Source: an uncultured Alphaproteobacteria bacterium
Lineage (GTDB): Bacteria > Pseudomonadota > Alphaproteobacteria > Puniceispirillales > Puniceispirillaceae
Length of the DNA stretch: 9,372 bases
Direction of reading: 5' to 3'
Assembly (NCBI GenBank): GCA_913064995.1
Contig: CAJYBL010000048.1
Span: 1-9,372 of the forward strand
Position 1 is the first letter of the stretch; the number at the start of each line of letters is the position of its first letter. The notes under the pieces were generated by a model. It saw nothing but the letters and a program-made list of their open reading frames with translations. It had not been told where the DNA came from and did no database searches. This document shows positions 1 to 6,433 of this stretch, piece by piece. The position numbers were made by a program, and so were the translations under genes.

Positions 1-89
1 TTTAAATGCGTTGATCAACGTACAATTTTGCAATTATGCCGCAATTTTCGAAACGACGCTATAAATGTGTTGCAAGGATTGATGCAAAA

Positions 90-1061
90 TTAAGAACGTG
101 GAATCGCATCCTTGTGATAGGCACGGTTCGTTTTGCAAAATTCACAAGTAACGGTCAGATTACCATCATGGTCAGACATGTCATCAATGTCATCTGGCGC
201 TAACTGTCGAAGCATTGTTTCGATCTTTTCGACATTGCAGCGACATTGATCAAGCACTAGACGCGCAGGCGCGCTGTGGGGCGCCATGCTGTTAAACAAG
301 CGGAAAATAATATCTTCTGGTGACAAGACCGGATCAAGCAATTCACCACGGGTTATCGAGCCAAGCAAGGTTTTTGCGGTATGCCACGCATCATCGCTGG
401 TAGCACGAGCCTTTTCATTAGTTTTTGGCGCGCTGGCACCATCACCCTTGCCACCATCAACCGCAATCCTCTGCAACATCAAGGCCACCGCCTGCCAGCC
501 ATCTGTCCCATTTTCGGCAGCACAAACAACAATCGTATCGAGCTGTTCTGAGTTTTCATACCACCTCATCGCCGCATCGCTTAGATGTCGTTCATCCAGT
601 TCGACAATGCCCTGATAGCGACCATTGCTGGTGCCATCATCAACGGTAAAGGCGATATAGCCACTGCCCATTAATGGGCCAAGACAAACCGAACCCGATG
701 GATCATGTGCCAAAGCCGCAGCTTGAAAACCGGTTGGATTATCCTCCATCGCGGTATAACCACGAAGATGGCCAGCCTCGGTAATATCGGCAAATAGGGT
801 GCGAACCAAGCCATCACCTTTGGCCTGAAGCGTGAACACGCCGTCAAATTTCAAGGTACTGGACAGACAAGCGGCCAATGCCAAAGCTTCGGCTTGAAGG
901 GTTGCTACAAGCGGCGGGTAGTCATGACGTTCAAGAATGCTATTGGCAGGGCGGCCAACCGATGCCATACGGCCACGAATTAACGCCACATCATCCGAAC
1001 CGTCAGCCAGATAAAAAGGCAAAATCTGCGCATCGGACGGTAAATTATCATTCAACATCAT
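90..1061 (-). CDS. hslO: Hsp33 family redox-regulated molecular chaperone
   Basis: Hsp33 is a cytosolic holdase that is inactive while its four cysteines bind zinc and becomes active when oxidants form disulfides. The 323-residue product ends with the family's redox switch: C273-R-C275 and, about 30 residues later, C306-E-F-C309, separated by an acidic linker (APDDIDDMSDHDG). The N-terminal substrate-binding domain has the expected start (ILPFYLADG), the segment LKFDGVFTLQAKGDG near residues 70-84, and GYTAMEDNPTG near 101-111. The length is slightly above E. coli Hsp33 (about 290). Two tandem ATG codons begin the frame (1061 and 1058); TAGGA at about 1067-1071 is better spaced for the second. 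The gene lies 55 bp downstream of argF on the same strand and is probably the last gene of argD-argF-hslO, an order familiar from alphaproteobacteria. Identity is firm from the cysteine motifs. Confidence 0.96.
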   Translation of the reverse strand: MMLNDNLPSDAQILPFYLADGSDDVALIRGRMASVGRPANSILERHDYPPLVATLQAEALALAACLSSTLKFDGVFTLQAKGDGLVRTLFADITEAGHLRGYTAMEDNPTGFQAAALAHDPSGSVCLGPLMGSGYIAFTVDDGTSNGRYQGIVELDERHLSDAAMRWYENSEQLDTIVVCAAENGTDGWQAVALMLQRIAVDGGKGDGASAPKTNEKARATSDDAWHTAKTLLGSITRGELLDPVLSPEDIIFRLFNSMAPHSAPARLVLDQCRCNVEKIETMLRQLAPDDIDDMSDHDGNLTVTCEFCKTNRAYHKDAIPRS

Positions 1062-1116
1062 TTCATCCTAAAACCGCAACCCACATCAGCCATTGAGGCC
1101 GCTTGAGGCTTTATGT

Positions 1117-2046
1117 CTAATTACCCAAAACGCACCATGCCAAAATGGCTTTTTGGGCATGGAGCCTGTTTTCGGCTTCGTCAAAGACTGCTGATTGCGG
1201 CCCGTCAATAACATCGGTCGTCACTTCCATGCCGCGCCATGCTGGCAGGCAATGCATAAAAATAGCATCAGCAGCAGCAGACTTCATCAATTCGGCATTT
1301 ACCTGAAATGGTGCAAAATCAGCACGACGACTACCCTCTTCATTGCCCATTGAAATCCAGACATCGGTTACCACCGTCTGCACGTTGTCAATGGCCAGAC
1401 CAACATCGTCGGTGAGGATGATATCGCCGCCATTTGACCGCGCCCATGCCAATAAATCGGCAGGTGGCGCGTAATTTTGCGGAACAGCAATACGCAACTG
1501 AAAGCTAAACCGAACCGCCGCCTCGATCCAGCTTACCGCAACATTGTTGCCATCACCAAGCCATGCAACGCTTTGTCCGGCAAGCGGGCCATGATATTCG
1601 ATCATCGTCATCAGATCGGCCATAAGCTGGCAAGGATGCGAACGCTGGGTCAATGCATTGATTACCGGCACGGTTGCGTGTTCGGCAAGGGTGAGAAGCG
1701 TTTCATGCTGAAAACAGCGGATAATAATCACATCGACATAGCGCGATAGCACCCGCGCCGTATCTTCAACAGACTCACCACGACCAAGCTGCAGATCACT
1801 TGCCGATAAGATCAATGGTGCGCCACCAAGCTGGACAACCCCAACCTCAAATGACACACGGGTTCGCGTTGACGGCTTTTCAAAAATCATCGCAACGGTT
1901 TTGCCAGCCAATGGCATCGCATGGCCTTCGCCTGATTTTTGCGCTGCCTTCATGCGCAGCCCGTCATCAAGCATCGCTTGCAGACTGTCAGTCGAAAAAT
2001 CTTTCAAATCTAGAAAATGCCGCATCGGCGTTATCCCGTCCTTCAT
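1117..2046 (-). CDS. argF: ornithine carbamoyltransferase
   Basis: This enzyme transfers the carbamoyl group of carbamoyl phosphate to ornithine, giving citrulline, the sixth step of arginine synthesis in the cytosol. Family signatures are all visible in the 309-residue product: the carbamoyl-phosphate loop S59-T-R-T-R63, H137-P-C-Q140 in the domain linker, the ornithine-binding D228-V-W-I-S-M-G234 loop, and H265-C-L-P-A269 with the catalytic cysteine. The DxxxSMG loop and HCLP rather than the aspartate carbamoyltransferase pattern make the assignment clear. The 2046 ATG lacks a ribosome binding site. The in-frame ATG at 2025 (protein then starting MRHFLDLKDF, as many relatives do) has AAGGACGGGA just upstream and may be the true start. 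The gene begins 26 bp after the argD stop, so the two are almost certainly cotranscribed. Confidence 0.97.
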   Translation of the reverse strand: MKDGITPMRHFLDLKDFSTDSLQAMLDDGLRMKAAQKSGEGHAMPLAGKTVAMIFEKPSTRTRVSFEVGVVQLGGAPLILSASDLQLGRGESVEDTARVLSRYVDVIIIRCFQHETLLTLAEHATVPVINALTQRSHPCQLMADLMTMIEYHGPLAGQSVAWLGDGNNVAVSWIEAAVRFSFQLRIAVPQNYAPPADLLAWARSNGGDIILTDDVGLAIDNVQTVVTDVWISMGNEEGSRRADFAPFQVNAELMKSAAADAIFMHCLPAWRGMEVTTDVIDGPQSAVFDEAENRLHAQKAILAWCVLGN

Positions 2047-2072
2047 TCATATTTGGCAAAAATTATTGCGTT

Positions 2073-3290
2073 CTATCGATCGTCACGCGGGGCCATTGCG
2101 GTCAATGCCGACGCAAGCTTGGCAATCGCCAGATCAATTTCATCACGACAAATGGTCAATGGTGGCAACAGCCGAAGCGTATTTTCAGCCGCTGGTACCG
2201 TGAGCAGATGGTCATCACGAAGCCGTTTGACAAGGACAGGCAAATCAACCGAATCATGAAGCCGGATACCACGCAAAAATCCGCGCCCACGAAGCGCCTC
2301 AACCATTGCCGGAAATTGTGCCTCTAGTTGATGCAGCGCCGTATCAAGATAGGCTGCACGTTCACGAACATCAGCCAAAAACCCATCGTCGCCAAGAATT
2401 TCAAGAACCGCCTTCGCCGCCGCCATAGCCAGCGGATTGCCGCCAAAGGTTGACCCATGCGTTCCAGGTGTCATCGCCGTACCAACCACCTTGCTGGCAA
2501 TAACAGCCCCAATCGGAAAGCCGCCAGCCAGCCCCTTGGCAAGCGCAACAATATCAGGCTTAATTCCAGTATCTTCATAGGAAAACAGCCGTCCAGTCCG
2601 GCCAATACCAGCCTGCACCTCATCAGCAATGACAAGCGCGCCAAATTCATCAGCCGCTTCACGCACACCGGCAAGATAGCCATCGGGAACCTGCTTGGCA
2701 CCGCCTTCGCCCTGCACCGATTCAACCATCACCGCTGCCACATGCGGCCCAAGCGCGGCACGAAGCGCGTTCAAATTGCCAAAAGAAACATGGTCAAATC
2801 CAGCTGGCATCGGGCCAAAGCCAGTTCGGAAAACCGGCCTGTCTGTCGCCGCAAGCATGCCTAATGTCCGGCCATGAAAAGCGCCTGTCGCGCACAAAAT
2901 GGTCATCCGCTCAGGATCGCCTTTTTCATAGGCGGCACGGCGGGCAATCTTAACCGCAGCTTCAGTGGCTTCAGCACCGGAATTACAGAAAAACACCTGA
3001 TCAAGACCCGAAAGCGACGCCAACATTTTGGCAACAATCTCTTGACCGGGAATCCGGTATAGATTGGACGTATGCCATAATTTTCCAGCCTGCTCGGTCA
3101 GCGCAGCGACCAGATGCGGATGGCTATGACCAAGCGTGTTAACAGCAATTCCGCTTGCACAATCGAGATATTTTTCGCCTGAGTCAGACTCAAGCCAGCA
3201 GCCTTCACCGCGCACAAAACCAATTTCGGCGCGTCCATAGGTTTGCATCACAGCGGAGTCAGCTGCGTAATCTAAGGCTTTTTGATTCAT
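2073..3290 (-). CDS. argD: acetylornithine aminotransferase (class III, PLP-dependent)
   Basis: ArgD transfers an amino group from glutamate to N-acetylglutamate semialdehyde, making N-acetylornithine; many family members also act in lysine synthesis as succinyldiaminopimelate aminotransferase. Counting from the start chosen here (405 residues, the usual family length), the product shows SGAEA at 104-108 for the cofactor phosphate, FHGRTLG at 138-144, the pyridine-nitrogen aspartate in IADEVQAGIGRTG (D223), the Schiff-base lysine K252 in ALAKGLAGGFPIGA, and GSTFGGNPLA at 279-288. The frame stays open 49 codons further upstream to 3437. That extension encodes a Trp-rich stretch unlike the family and runs through the terminator hairpin at 3361-3398, so the ATG at 3290 (protein MNQKALDYAA) is preferred. 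A GGTGG sits about 8 bases upstream as a weak ribosome site. It is the first gene of argD-argF-hslO. Confidence 0.96.
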   Translation of the reverse strand: MNQKALDYAADSAVMQTYGRAEIGFVRGEGCWLESDSGEKYLDCASGIAVNTLGHSHPHLVAALTEQAGKLWHTSNLYRIPGQEIVAKMLASLSGLDQVFFCNSGAEATEAAVKIARRAAYEKGDPERMTILCATGAFHGRTLGMLAATDRPVFRTGFGPMPAGFDHVSFGNLNALRAALGPHVAAVMVESVQGEGGAKQVPDGYLAGVREAADEFGALVIADEVQAGIGRTGRLFSYEDTGIKPDIVALAKGLAGGFPIGAVIASKVVGTAMTPGTHGSTFGGNPLAMAAAKAVLEILGDDGFLADVRERAAYLDTALHQLEAQFPAMVEALRGRGFLRGIRLHDSVDLPVLVKRLRDDHLLTVPAAENTLRLLPPLTICRDEIDLAIAKLASALTAMAPRDDR

Positions 3291-3360
3291 GTCAAAACCA
3301 CCCGGCTTGTCCTTTGTTATGCCAGCTATGTCAAACTGGAAACACTCCCAAATCCATATC

Positions 3361-3398
3361 CAAAAATCAAACCACCAACGCAATATCTTCGTTGGTGG
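3361..3398 (-). terminator. probable rho-independent terminator after dcd
   Basis: A perfect 9-bp inverted repeat, CCACCAACG (3372-3380) and CGTTGGTGG (3390-3398), encloses a 9-base loop. Read on the minus strand, the stem is followed at once by TTTGATTTTTGG, the T-rich tail expected of an intrinsic terminator. It lies about 100 bp beyond the dcd stop and about 70 bp before the argD ATG at 3290, so it would end the permease-dcd transcript and insulate or attenuate argD. On the plus strand there is no T-tract, so it is read as one-directional. Confidence 0.72.
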
Positions 3399-3499
3399 CT
3401 CCAGCAAGCGCTTATGGGCACTCGATTCAGGCGGCAACTCTCGCGATTTTCGGAACCATTGTCAAGATATCAGCCAATAACAGCCAAACCGCCAATTGG

Positions 3500-4609
3500 C
3501 TAGTCCTGAATGAAATGTTTGGCCAATCGCAGCCCTTGTGACTGATAGTTTGATCCACCGACGCCATATAGTTTAGCCGGCACTGATACCATTGGTTCAT
3601 AAACCAGCCGGCAAACCGTTTGACCCTGTTCAATCAGGAATGGCACATCATGTGACCGCACCTCAAGAACGGCACGCGTTCCTTCGGCGCCAAGTTCGGC
3701 CATGCCAAAACCGGGATCGAAAAATCCGGCATAATGCGCACGAAATTCGCCAACCCTTGTGTCATAGGCACGCATCTCGGCAGCGTGATCTTTTGGCACG
3801 GTCACAAACTCACGGCTTGCCAAAATATAGAATTCATCAGGATTCAAAACCAGCCCGCCAACCGTAAGGTCGGATGGGGTGACGCGTTCCCAAAAGTCGT
3901 CAACCGGTTGGCTTGCTGGCGAATCAATATCAATCAAACCGGCATGTTTGCGCGCCCGCCAGCCAATCATGCCACTTTTGACATCGGGTTCGAGGTTAAC
4001 ACTAAGTGCAACACCGTCACAAATATCGGTTTGCTCGGCACCATGAACCAAACCAACGGTTGACTGCAGTGATTCCATCAATAGATCAGATGGGGCGCTG
4101 ATGCCACGCCGAAGTCGCAATTGCGACAAGCGCGAACCAGTCCGCACCAGAACCGAAAAGGTGCGCGGTGAAATTTCGGCATAAAGCGGGCCTTCATAGC
4201 CATCAGCAACCAATTCAAATTCACGCGCGCTATCGGTAATAAGGCGGGTAAATATATCAAGCCTGCCAGTCGAGCTTTTTGGATTTGCCATGGCTGAAAT
4301 GCCAGATGGAAGGCGAAGACGCTCTTGCAATTTCACAATATAGACACAACCACGTTCCAGCACCGCGCCATCACTGAGGTCAATTTTATGCATGCCAAAT
4401 TTCGCCAACTTGTCAGCAACGGTCATATGCTGGCCTGGCAAAAAGCTGGCTTGCACCCGCCATGCTTCGCAGCCAAGCCGCAGATCAAGACTTGCGGGCT
4501 GAAGCTGGCCTTCCTCAACCGGCTGATCAGCAGCGATGGCACCGTCTTGGATTGCCTGTTCAAGATGCTGTACGGGCAAAATGCCGTTTTCAAAGTCTTC
4601 GGCTGGCAT
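3500..4609 (-). CDS. dcd: dCTP deaminase, long two-domain form
   Basis: The enzyme deaminates dCTP to dUTP in the cytosol, supplying dUMP for thymidylate synthesis. The 369-residue product is about twice the usual Dcd length (about 190) and reads as two copies of the dUTPase-like fold. The first half carries QPASLDLRLG (37-46), PKSSTGRLD (110-118, matching the SSxxRLG motif) and YEGPLYAEI (138-146). The second carries HYAGFFDPGFG (292-302), matching the AGxIDPGF motif, then VLEVRS (314-319), the hydrophobic strand GQTVCRLVYEPM (329-340) and YQSQGLRLAKHF near the end, like the C-terminal YxGQ region of Dcd. By comparison, E145 and E316 are candidates for the catalytic glutamate. The long form is known in alphaproteobacteria. 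AGGA at 4616-4619 sits well before the ATG. The gene starts 46 bp after the permease stop and is probably cotranscribed with it. Confidence 0.9.
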   Translation of the reverse strand: MPAEDFENGILPVQHLEQAIQDGAIAADQPVEEGQLQPASLDLRLGCEAWRVQASFLPGQHMTVADKLAKFGMHKIDLSDGAVLERGCVYIVKLQERLRLPSGISAMANPKSSTGRLDIFTRLITDSAREFELVADGYEGPLYAEISPRTFSVLVRTGSRLSQLRLRRGISAPSDLLMESLQSTVGLVHGAEQTDICDGVALSVNLEPDVKSGMIGWRARKHAGLIDIDSPASQPVDDFWERVTPSDLTVGGLVLNPDEFYILASREFVTVPKDHAAEMRAYDTRVGEFRAHYAGFFDPGFGMAELGAEGTRAVLEVRSHDVPFLIEQGQTVCRLVYEPMVSVPAKLYGVGGSNYQSQGLRLAKHFIQD

Positions 4610-4655
4610 GGTAATTCCTATCCTAATCGTCTTTGGTAATGGTCAGTATGCAATG

Positions 4656-5531
4656 CTAGCTTTTCAAGCGATAGCCCGAACGCAAGGCCTTATAACATAA
4701 AATGGCCAAAACGACATTCACCGCAACAAGACAGTAAAAGCCGGTCATAAGTGGCCGGTCGGCAACCCCGATCATGCCATAGCGAAACCCGTCGATGGCA
4801 TAAAAGACCGGATTCAAGCTAGCAATCATATCAAATGGCGCGGGAAGACGGTCAACCGAATAAAAGGTTCCCGATAAAAAGGTCAGCGGCTGGATAACAA
4901 AATTCGTAATGGCCGCCAGTTCGTCAAATTTATTGGCCCAGATTCCGGCAAGGATGCCCGCAAAAGACAAGGCAAATGCACCTAGAATTAAAAACCCAAT
5001 TGCAATCATTGGATGCGGTGGCAGCGTGCCACCACCGAGAATAACCAACGCAAAAGCCGTCACGATGCCAACACAAAGGCCGCGTGTCATACCCGCCGCG
5101 GCAAGCCCAAACAGCAATTCACCCGGCCCCAAAGGCGGCATCAGTAAATCAACAATATTGCCCTGTACTTTTGAGACAACAAGCGAGGATGATGTATTGG
5201 CAAAAGCATTTTGAAGAACATTCATCATCACAAGACCCGGCACGAGAAATGTCACAAAATCAATGTCACCGGCAAAGCTGGCACGTTCACCAATCGCCAC
5301 TGAAAAAACCATCAAAAACAAAATCGAGGTGATGACTGGCGCCGCCAAGGTTTGTGTGGCGATTTTCAAAAACCGCTGCACTTCGCGTTGATATAGCACG
5401 CCAAGACCAATCCAATTCACCGGCCCGATATGAACCGGACGGCGCAATTCATGCGCCGATGATGACAGGGGGGCTGCAGACGCCACTTTGACAGGTGGTG
5501 GTGTATTTGTCTTTGATTCGAGATCCGTCAT
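4656..5531 (-). CDS. ABC-2 type transporter permease subunit
   Basis: This is an inner-membrane permease of the ABC-2 (drug, polysaccharide or lipid export) family; the substrate cannot be told. The 291-residue product has a soluble, Pro/Ser/Ala-rich N-terminus of about 35 residues, an amphipathic lead-in (GVLYQREVQRFLKIATQTL, 44-62), and about six membrane spans near 61-80, 92-112, 146-166, 174-198, 207-225 and 262-282. Between spans four and five it has an ABC-2 core, and QPLTFLSGTFYSVDRLP (214-230) is the characteristic ABC-2 segment before the last loop, as in YadH-like permeases. No ATPase gene is present on either side, so its nucleotide-binding partner must be encoded elsewhere. There is no clear Shine-Dalgarno sequence before the ATG and no other Met close by. 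It is the first gene of the minus-strand run and is divergent from recX. Confidence 0.88.
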   Translation of the reverse strand: MTDLESKTNTPPPVKVASAAPLSSSAHELRRPVHIGPVNWIGLGVLYQREVQRFLKIATQTLAAPVITSILFLMVFSVAIGERASFAGDIDFVTFLVPGLVMMNVLQNAFANTSSSLVVSKVQGNIVDLLMPPLGPGELLFGLAAAGMTRGLCVGIVTAFALVILGGGTLPPHPMIAIGFLILGAFALSFAGILAGIWANKFDELAAITNFVIQPLTFLSGTFYSVDRLPAPFDMIASLNPVFYAIDGFRYGMIGVADRPLMTGFYCLVAVNVVLAILCYKALRSGYRLKS

Positions 5532-5569
5532 GCGGTCAAAATAGGCCGCAATCTGATCTGGCGCAATGG

Positions 5570-5589
5570 GGCAAAGGACAGCTTTTGCC
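5570..5589. promoter_or_regulatory. inverted repeat in the permease/recX divergent region, possible operator
   Basis: The 113-155 bp gap between the divergent permease and recX starts contains a perfect 6-bp inverted repeat, GGCAAA (5570-5575) and TTTGCC (5584-5589), with an 8-base spacer; the centre-to-centre distance of 14 bp is longer than one DNA turn. It is about 40 bp upstream of the permease ATG and about 100 bp from the recX ATG. No T-tract follows, so it is not a terminator. A regulator cannot be named. The GTTC-based alphaproteobacterial LexA box was looked for in this gap and not seen. Confidence 0.25.
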
Positions 5590-5686
5590 TTTCATCCGAA
5601 AACCACCTAATCTTGTCGCTGGCATACTACCATTCTGACTGATTTTGGGGGCGGCCCCAGCAACCGAAAAGTATCATTTCACATTC

Positions 5687-6271
5687 ATGGCAAAAGCACC
5701 TATCGAAACAAGACTGATGAATAAGGCGGTTGATTATCTTGGCCGCTATTCTAGTTCACAGCACCGGCTGCGCGACGTGCTTGGCCGGTTTGCAACGCGC
5801 AAACTTGATCAGCATGATCCCGATGAAATTGCCGCCGCAATTGATGCAACCGTGACGCGCTGCCAAACCCTTGGCTATGTCAATGATGACGCCTTTGCCC
5901 AATCACAGGCGCGAAGCCACCGCCGGCAGGGTCGCTCACAGCTTGGCATCCGTCAACGGCTTCGCCAGCATAGGCTTGATGATGATGTGATTGATGCCGC
6001 GCTGGAAGTGGCCGATGAGCATGCCGCCGATGGCGAGCTTCTTGCCGCCTGTCGCTTTGCCCGCCGCCGCCGGATTGGCCCTTTTGATCACCGGCGAAAT
6101 GATGGAGATAACCGCGATGCCATCATGCAACGCATGCAACGCCAGCTTGGTGCCATGGCGCGCGCCGGATTTGCCATGGCGATCAGCCGCAAAGTTTTTG
6201 ATCTTGCCGATTCAACCGCAGGCGAATCACTTATTGACCAGCTTGAACATGGCGAAGACCCAACACTTTAA
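5687..6271 (+). CDS. recX: RecX family regulator of RecA
   Basis: RecX binds RecA filaments and limits recombinase and coprotease activity. The product (194 residues from this start) is basic and highly helical, with the RecX pattern of repeated three-helix units: an opening ALxYLxRYSSSxxRLRDVLxRF segment at about residues 14-38, then LGYVNDDAFAQSQARSHRRQGRSQLGIRQRLRQHRLDDDVIDAAL, which matches the core LxYLdDxxfA...RxxxGxxxIxxxLxxKGI region, and a C-terminal unit with FARRRRIGPF. The frame is open upstream to a TTG at 5645; the ATG at 5687 is preferred because the extra residues do not resemble the family. ATG 5717 is also possible. No recA lies in the window, although recX often sits beside it. 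The assignment rests on the central motif and size; RecX proteins diverge strongly. Confidence 0.85.
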   Translation: MAKAPIETRLMNKAVDYLGRYSSSQHRLRDVLGRFATRKLDQHDPDEIAAAIDATVTRCQTLGYVNDDAFAQSQARSHRRQGRSQLGIRQRLRQHRLDDDVIDAALEVADEHAADGELLAACRFARRRRIGPFDHRRNDGDNRDAIMQRMQRQLGAMARAGFAMAISRKVFDLADSTAGESLIDQLEHGEDPTL

Positions 6272-6284
6272 ACGTCAGTCATTG

Positions 6285-6329
6285 TCGCAAGCCTTGCTGA
6301 TTCTCACCGGCTGCGATACTAATTTTGAA
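6285..6329 (+). terminator. possible weak terminator after recX
   Basis: Fourteen bases after the recX stop, TCGC-A-AGCC (6285-6293) can pair with GGCTGCGA (6309-6316), eight base pairs with one bulged A and a 15-base loop. The sequence that follows, tactaattttgaac, has only a short T run. It would separate recX from acs, but the large loop and poor tail make this tentative. Confidence 0.35.
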
Positions 6330-6385
6330 CGAGATTGCGTAACAGCACGCAGGCAAGCAGCATTAAGCAAGCCATAACCATAAAA

Positions 6386-6405
6386 TAAGGCCGATATGTA
6401 AGGCC
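6386..6405 (+). repeat. TAAGGCC direct repeat upstream of acs
   Basis: The heptamer TAAGGCC occurs at 6386-6392 and again at 6399-6405, 13 bp apart start to start, in the 162-bp gap between recX and acs. Because GGCC is self-complementary the two copies can also pair over 4 bp. It lies in the likely acs leader, about 30 bp before the start codon, so a regulatory role is possible but unproven. I see no convincing -35/-10 pair in this gap. Confidence 0.2.
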
Positions 6406-6420
6406 AGTTAAGAATTGTTG

Positions 6421-6426
6421 AAGGAG
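6421..6426 (+). promoter_or_regulatory. strong ribosome binding site of acs
   Basis: AAGGAG lies 7 bases before the ATG at 6434, the best Shine-Dalgarno match in the window. It fixes the acs start and rules out the out-of-frame ATG at 6453. Confidence 0.85.
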
Positions 6427-6433
6427 TCTTTTC

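Noticed and set aside
1..89. A gene fragment at the left edge.
   Set aside because: The segment is AT-rich with stops and no recognisable protein; only the 12-bp palindrome stands out.
1089..1112. GAGGC repeats and a possible AGCC/GGCT hairpin between argF and hslO.
   Set aside because: The stem is short and imperfect with a long loop and no T-tract; cotranscription of the two genes is more likely.
3291..3437. Trp-rich open stretch before argD as a leader peptide for attenuation.
   Set aside because: It is in frame with argD without its own stop, Trp has no link to arginine synthesis, there is no ribosome binding site, and the tryptophans come from reading the terminator tail.
3491..3500. 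GCCAATTGGC palindrome at the dcd stop.
   Set aside because: A 10-bp palindrome with no loop or T-tract that partly overlaps the coding end; the clear terminator lies further on.
5585..5613. TTGCCT-N17-TAATCT as a recX promoter.
   Set aside because: The spacing is ideal but the -10 matches only three of six positions, which is expected by chance.
5645..5686. TTG at 5645 as the recX start, adding 14 residues.
   Set aside because: The added residues do not resemble RecX N-termini and TTG is a rare start; the ATG at 5687 is adequate.
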